Shown here one piece after another: positions 62,864-64,000 of a DNA stretch of 64,000 nucleotides (position 1 is the first letter of the stretch; each line of letters begins with the position of its first letter). The DNA is from an uncultured Bacilli bacterium (GTDB lineage: Bacteria > Bacillota_I > Bacilli_A > RF39 > UBA660). The stretch spans positions 124,001-188,000 of the forward strand of contig CAKOXO010000002.1 in assembly GCA_934130165.1 (NCBI GenBank), in the 5' to 3' direction. The notes beneath the pieces are model-generated. The model had not been told where the DNA came from, searched no databases, and was given only the letters and a program-made list of their open reading frames with translations. Made by a program: the position numbers and the translations under genes.

Positions 62864-63417
62864 ACTGGCATCACCGTTCCAAATTCTGTTGTTTTTCCAC
62901 CATTTAAGAAATTATCTAACATAACCCTTAAATCCTCATTACTAGCTTGTGAAGCATTAAGTCCACAAGTAGCTAAACCATTTATTAATAATCTTATCTT
63001 CTTTTGAATAATTTCCTCATCCTTTTCTTTAAATAAGAAGTAATACTCTGTATCAACGATATTGTTATTAATAAACATTTGTGCCTTATCAAGATCTTGT
63101 ATAATTAGTTTCCTAATAGCTGGATCAGAAACATCATTTAATTCTAATTGCAATTGTGACATATATATAGATAAATCAACTGGTCTATCCGCAACAACCA
63201 ACCAAAACTCAAAATCAATCATATTATAAAAGTTTTTTAAACTTATTAATACACTATCCTGAGAATTATTATCAAGAATAAATATATTTCTAGGAGTAAT
63301 TTTTACTCCTGTAACTTTATAGTTTCCATAAGTATAAATCATATTATTTTGGATTGCTCTGACTGGTAGCCAATCCTCGCTTGATCTGTTTACGCCTTTT
63401 TCTTTTGTCTTCGCCAC
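62860..63417 (-). CDS. VirB4 N-terminal-domain-like protein (split gene)
   Basis: 185 residues. KEKGVNRSSEDWLPVRAIQNNMIYT, a short beta part, then DFEFWLVVADRPVDLSIYMSQL and helices. This is how many Gram-positive VirB4 (TrsE/TcpF-type) proteins begin, before the CxxATPase part. Its stop overlaps the VirB4 ATPase start by 4 bases. The start codon lies 74 bases inside the end of the PrgI gene. Either a natural gene split or a stable two-chain VirB4. Confidence 0.72.
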   Translation of the reverse strand: MAKTKEKGVNRSSEDWLPVRAIQNNMIYTYGNYKVTGVKITPRNIFILDNNSQDSVLISLKNFYNMIDFEFWLVVADRPVDLSIYMSQLQLELNDVSDPAIRKLIIQDLDKAQMFINNNIVDTEYYFLFKEKDEEIIQKKIRLLINGLATCGLNASQASNEDLRVMLDNFLNGGKTTEFGTVMPV

Positions 63418-63709
63418 TGTGAATACACCAACCTTTCCATTTAAAATTCCTTTGATTTGTAAAAAATTCTATTAACTCTAAAATAACATTTAATATATTA
63501 TGATAATACGGAACCGGTACAACCAAAAATCCCGTTATTAACGCAGGTAACATTACAATTACTGTAACAACTGTAGATGTCAGCGGTAATATTGCCATAA
63601 ATGCTACTGTTATTAATACCCCTGTACCAAAGAGGATTAAATCAAATGGTTTAAATATACCAAGTATTAATTGACCTCTTTTAGTATTTGCGGGAATTAA
63701 GTAATTCAT
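63344..63709 (-). CDS. PrgI-family membrane protein
   Basis: 121 residues with two membrane spans (about 22-44 and 46-66), the start YLIPANTKRGQLILGIFKPFDLI and a Lys/Arg-rich C-terminus. PrgI proteins accompany VirB4 in Gram-positive conjugation loci. GGGAGTG precedes the ATG at 63709. It overlaps the split VirB4 N-part by 74 bases in another frame. Confidence 0.8.
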   Translation of the reverse strand: MNYLIPANTKRGQLILGIFKPFDLILFGTGVLITVAFMAILPLTSTVVTVIVMLPALITGFLVVPVPYYHNILNVILELIEFFTNQRNFKWKGWCIHSGEDKRKRRKQIKRGLATSQSNPK

Positions 63710-63729
63710 CTATATCACACTCCCTTTTA

Positions 63730-64000
63730 TTATTGATTATCTTGGTTTCTATCATTAGCATTATTTCTTGCTCTATTCATACCCTCATTATTAACTTCAG
63801 TAAATTTATTATTCAAACCAGCTATACTGTCCTCTCTAGCAGTTCTTTCTTTTTGTCTAGCTTCTAATTCATTTCCTGGAATAGCAGCAACATTTCTAAT
63901 AGTTTCTCTAATTCCACCTGCTCTAAGAGCTTGACGTGTTCCTCGATCTCCTAAATCAGAAAGTCTTGTATTTCTGAAATTTTCTCTACCGTATTTAGAT
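63730..64000 (-). CDS. C-terminal end of a large secretion-operon protein (partial)
   Basis: Open from 64000 to the stop at 63730; the last 89 codons of a gene that continues beyond the window. The visible part is polar and Arg/Asn-rich (LSDLGDRGTRQALRAGGIRE, ELEARQKERTARED, ending NRNQDNQ), with no membrane helix. In this position, upstream of PrgI and VirB4, a TrbL/VirB6-type membrane protein usually lies, and such proteins often end in a polar tail. Identity unproven. Confidence 0.55.
   Translation of the reverse strand, partial: SKYGRENFRNTRLSDLGDRGTRQALRAGGIRETIRNVAAIPGNELEARQKERTAREDSIAGLNNKFTEVNNEGMNRARNNANDRNQDNQ

Overview
The window is a strongly AT-rich bacterial chromosome segment. 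Several things point to an uncultured gut Bacillota of the Bacilli/Mollicutes-like kind: low GC, Shine-Dalgarno starts, a glmS ribozyme, a T-box, a CIRCE element, CotJ spore-coat genes and collagen-like surface proteins. UGG is used for Trp and UGA terminates at least one gene (14005), so the code is the standard one. The lineage call is inference; the gene content is read from the sequence. Most genes lie on the minus strand, and many start calls were moved to the codon that follows a good ribosome binding site.

Layout. 1-8319: glmS with its ribozyme, a lone Clp-type AAA+ ATPase, a double-length ThyX-like protein, class I aldolase, a DUF1848 protein, a MATE transporter fused to a cytidylate-kinase-like domain, dCMP deaminase and a small papain/transglutaminase-like protein. 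8360-8731: an unrecognised structured RNA with its own promoter. 8763-14826: a surface module with a collagen-like pseudogene carrying about five frameshifts, an NPNTG-anchored surface protein, a membrane-anchored protein, and a divergent regulator plus class B-like sortase pair. 14850-17643: MFS transporter, HAD phosphatase and a glycosylase-like protein.

17934-29598 is an integrated element of about 11.7 kb. It holds a three-gene methyltransferase operon (one gene with an N-terminal PD-(D/E)XK motif), a repeat-rich putative origin, a replisome-organiser-like gene, an excisionase-like gene, a CI/Cro-like divergent switch, a tyrosine integrase, and a PD-(D/E)XK nuclease with a possible HEPN partner. 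Near-identical paired TTGTTCCC motifs lie just inside its two proposed ends. Two small-RNA-like units ending in CCCCCTGAAG plus a terminator lie just outside them.

29645-54698 is mostly core: RecG, HtpG under CIRCE control, a radical-SAM protein, membrane proteins, a collagen-like protein coupled to a glycosyltransferase, CotJB/CotJC, tRNA-His, a T-box (Asn specifier by my reading) over a YbaK-like editing protein and AsnS, TrpS, RmuC, a DedA-like protein and a rhodanese. 54756-64000 is a type IV secretion-like operon running off the window: a TrbL/VirB6-position protein (partial), PrgI, a VirB4 split in two, a SpoIID plus C39-like peptidase fusion, VirD4, and two membrane-anchored proteins of unknown role. 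No relaxase is visible.

The best candidates for undescribed biology are the methyltransferase operon and nuclease pair of the element, the unassigned structured RNAs (8366-8697, 29645-29753, 30290-30416), the duplicated leader around the CI/Cro-like switch, and the SpoIID-peptidase fusion inside the secretion operon.
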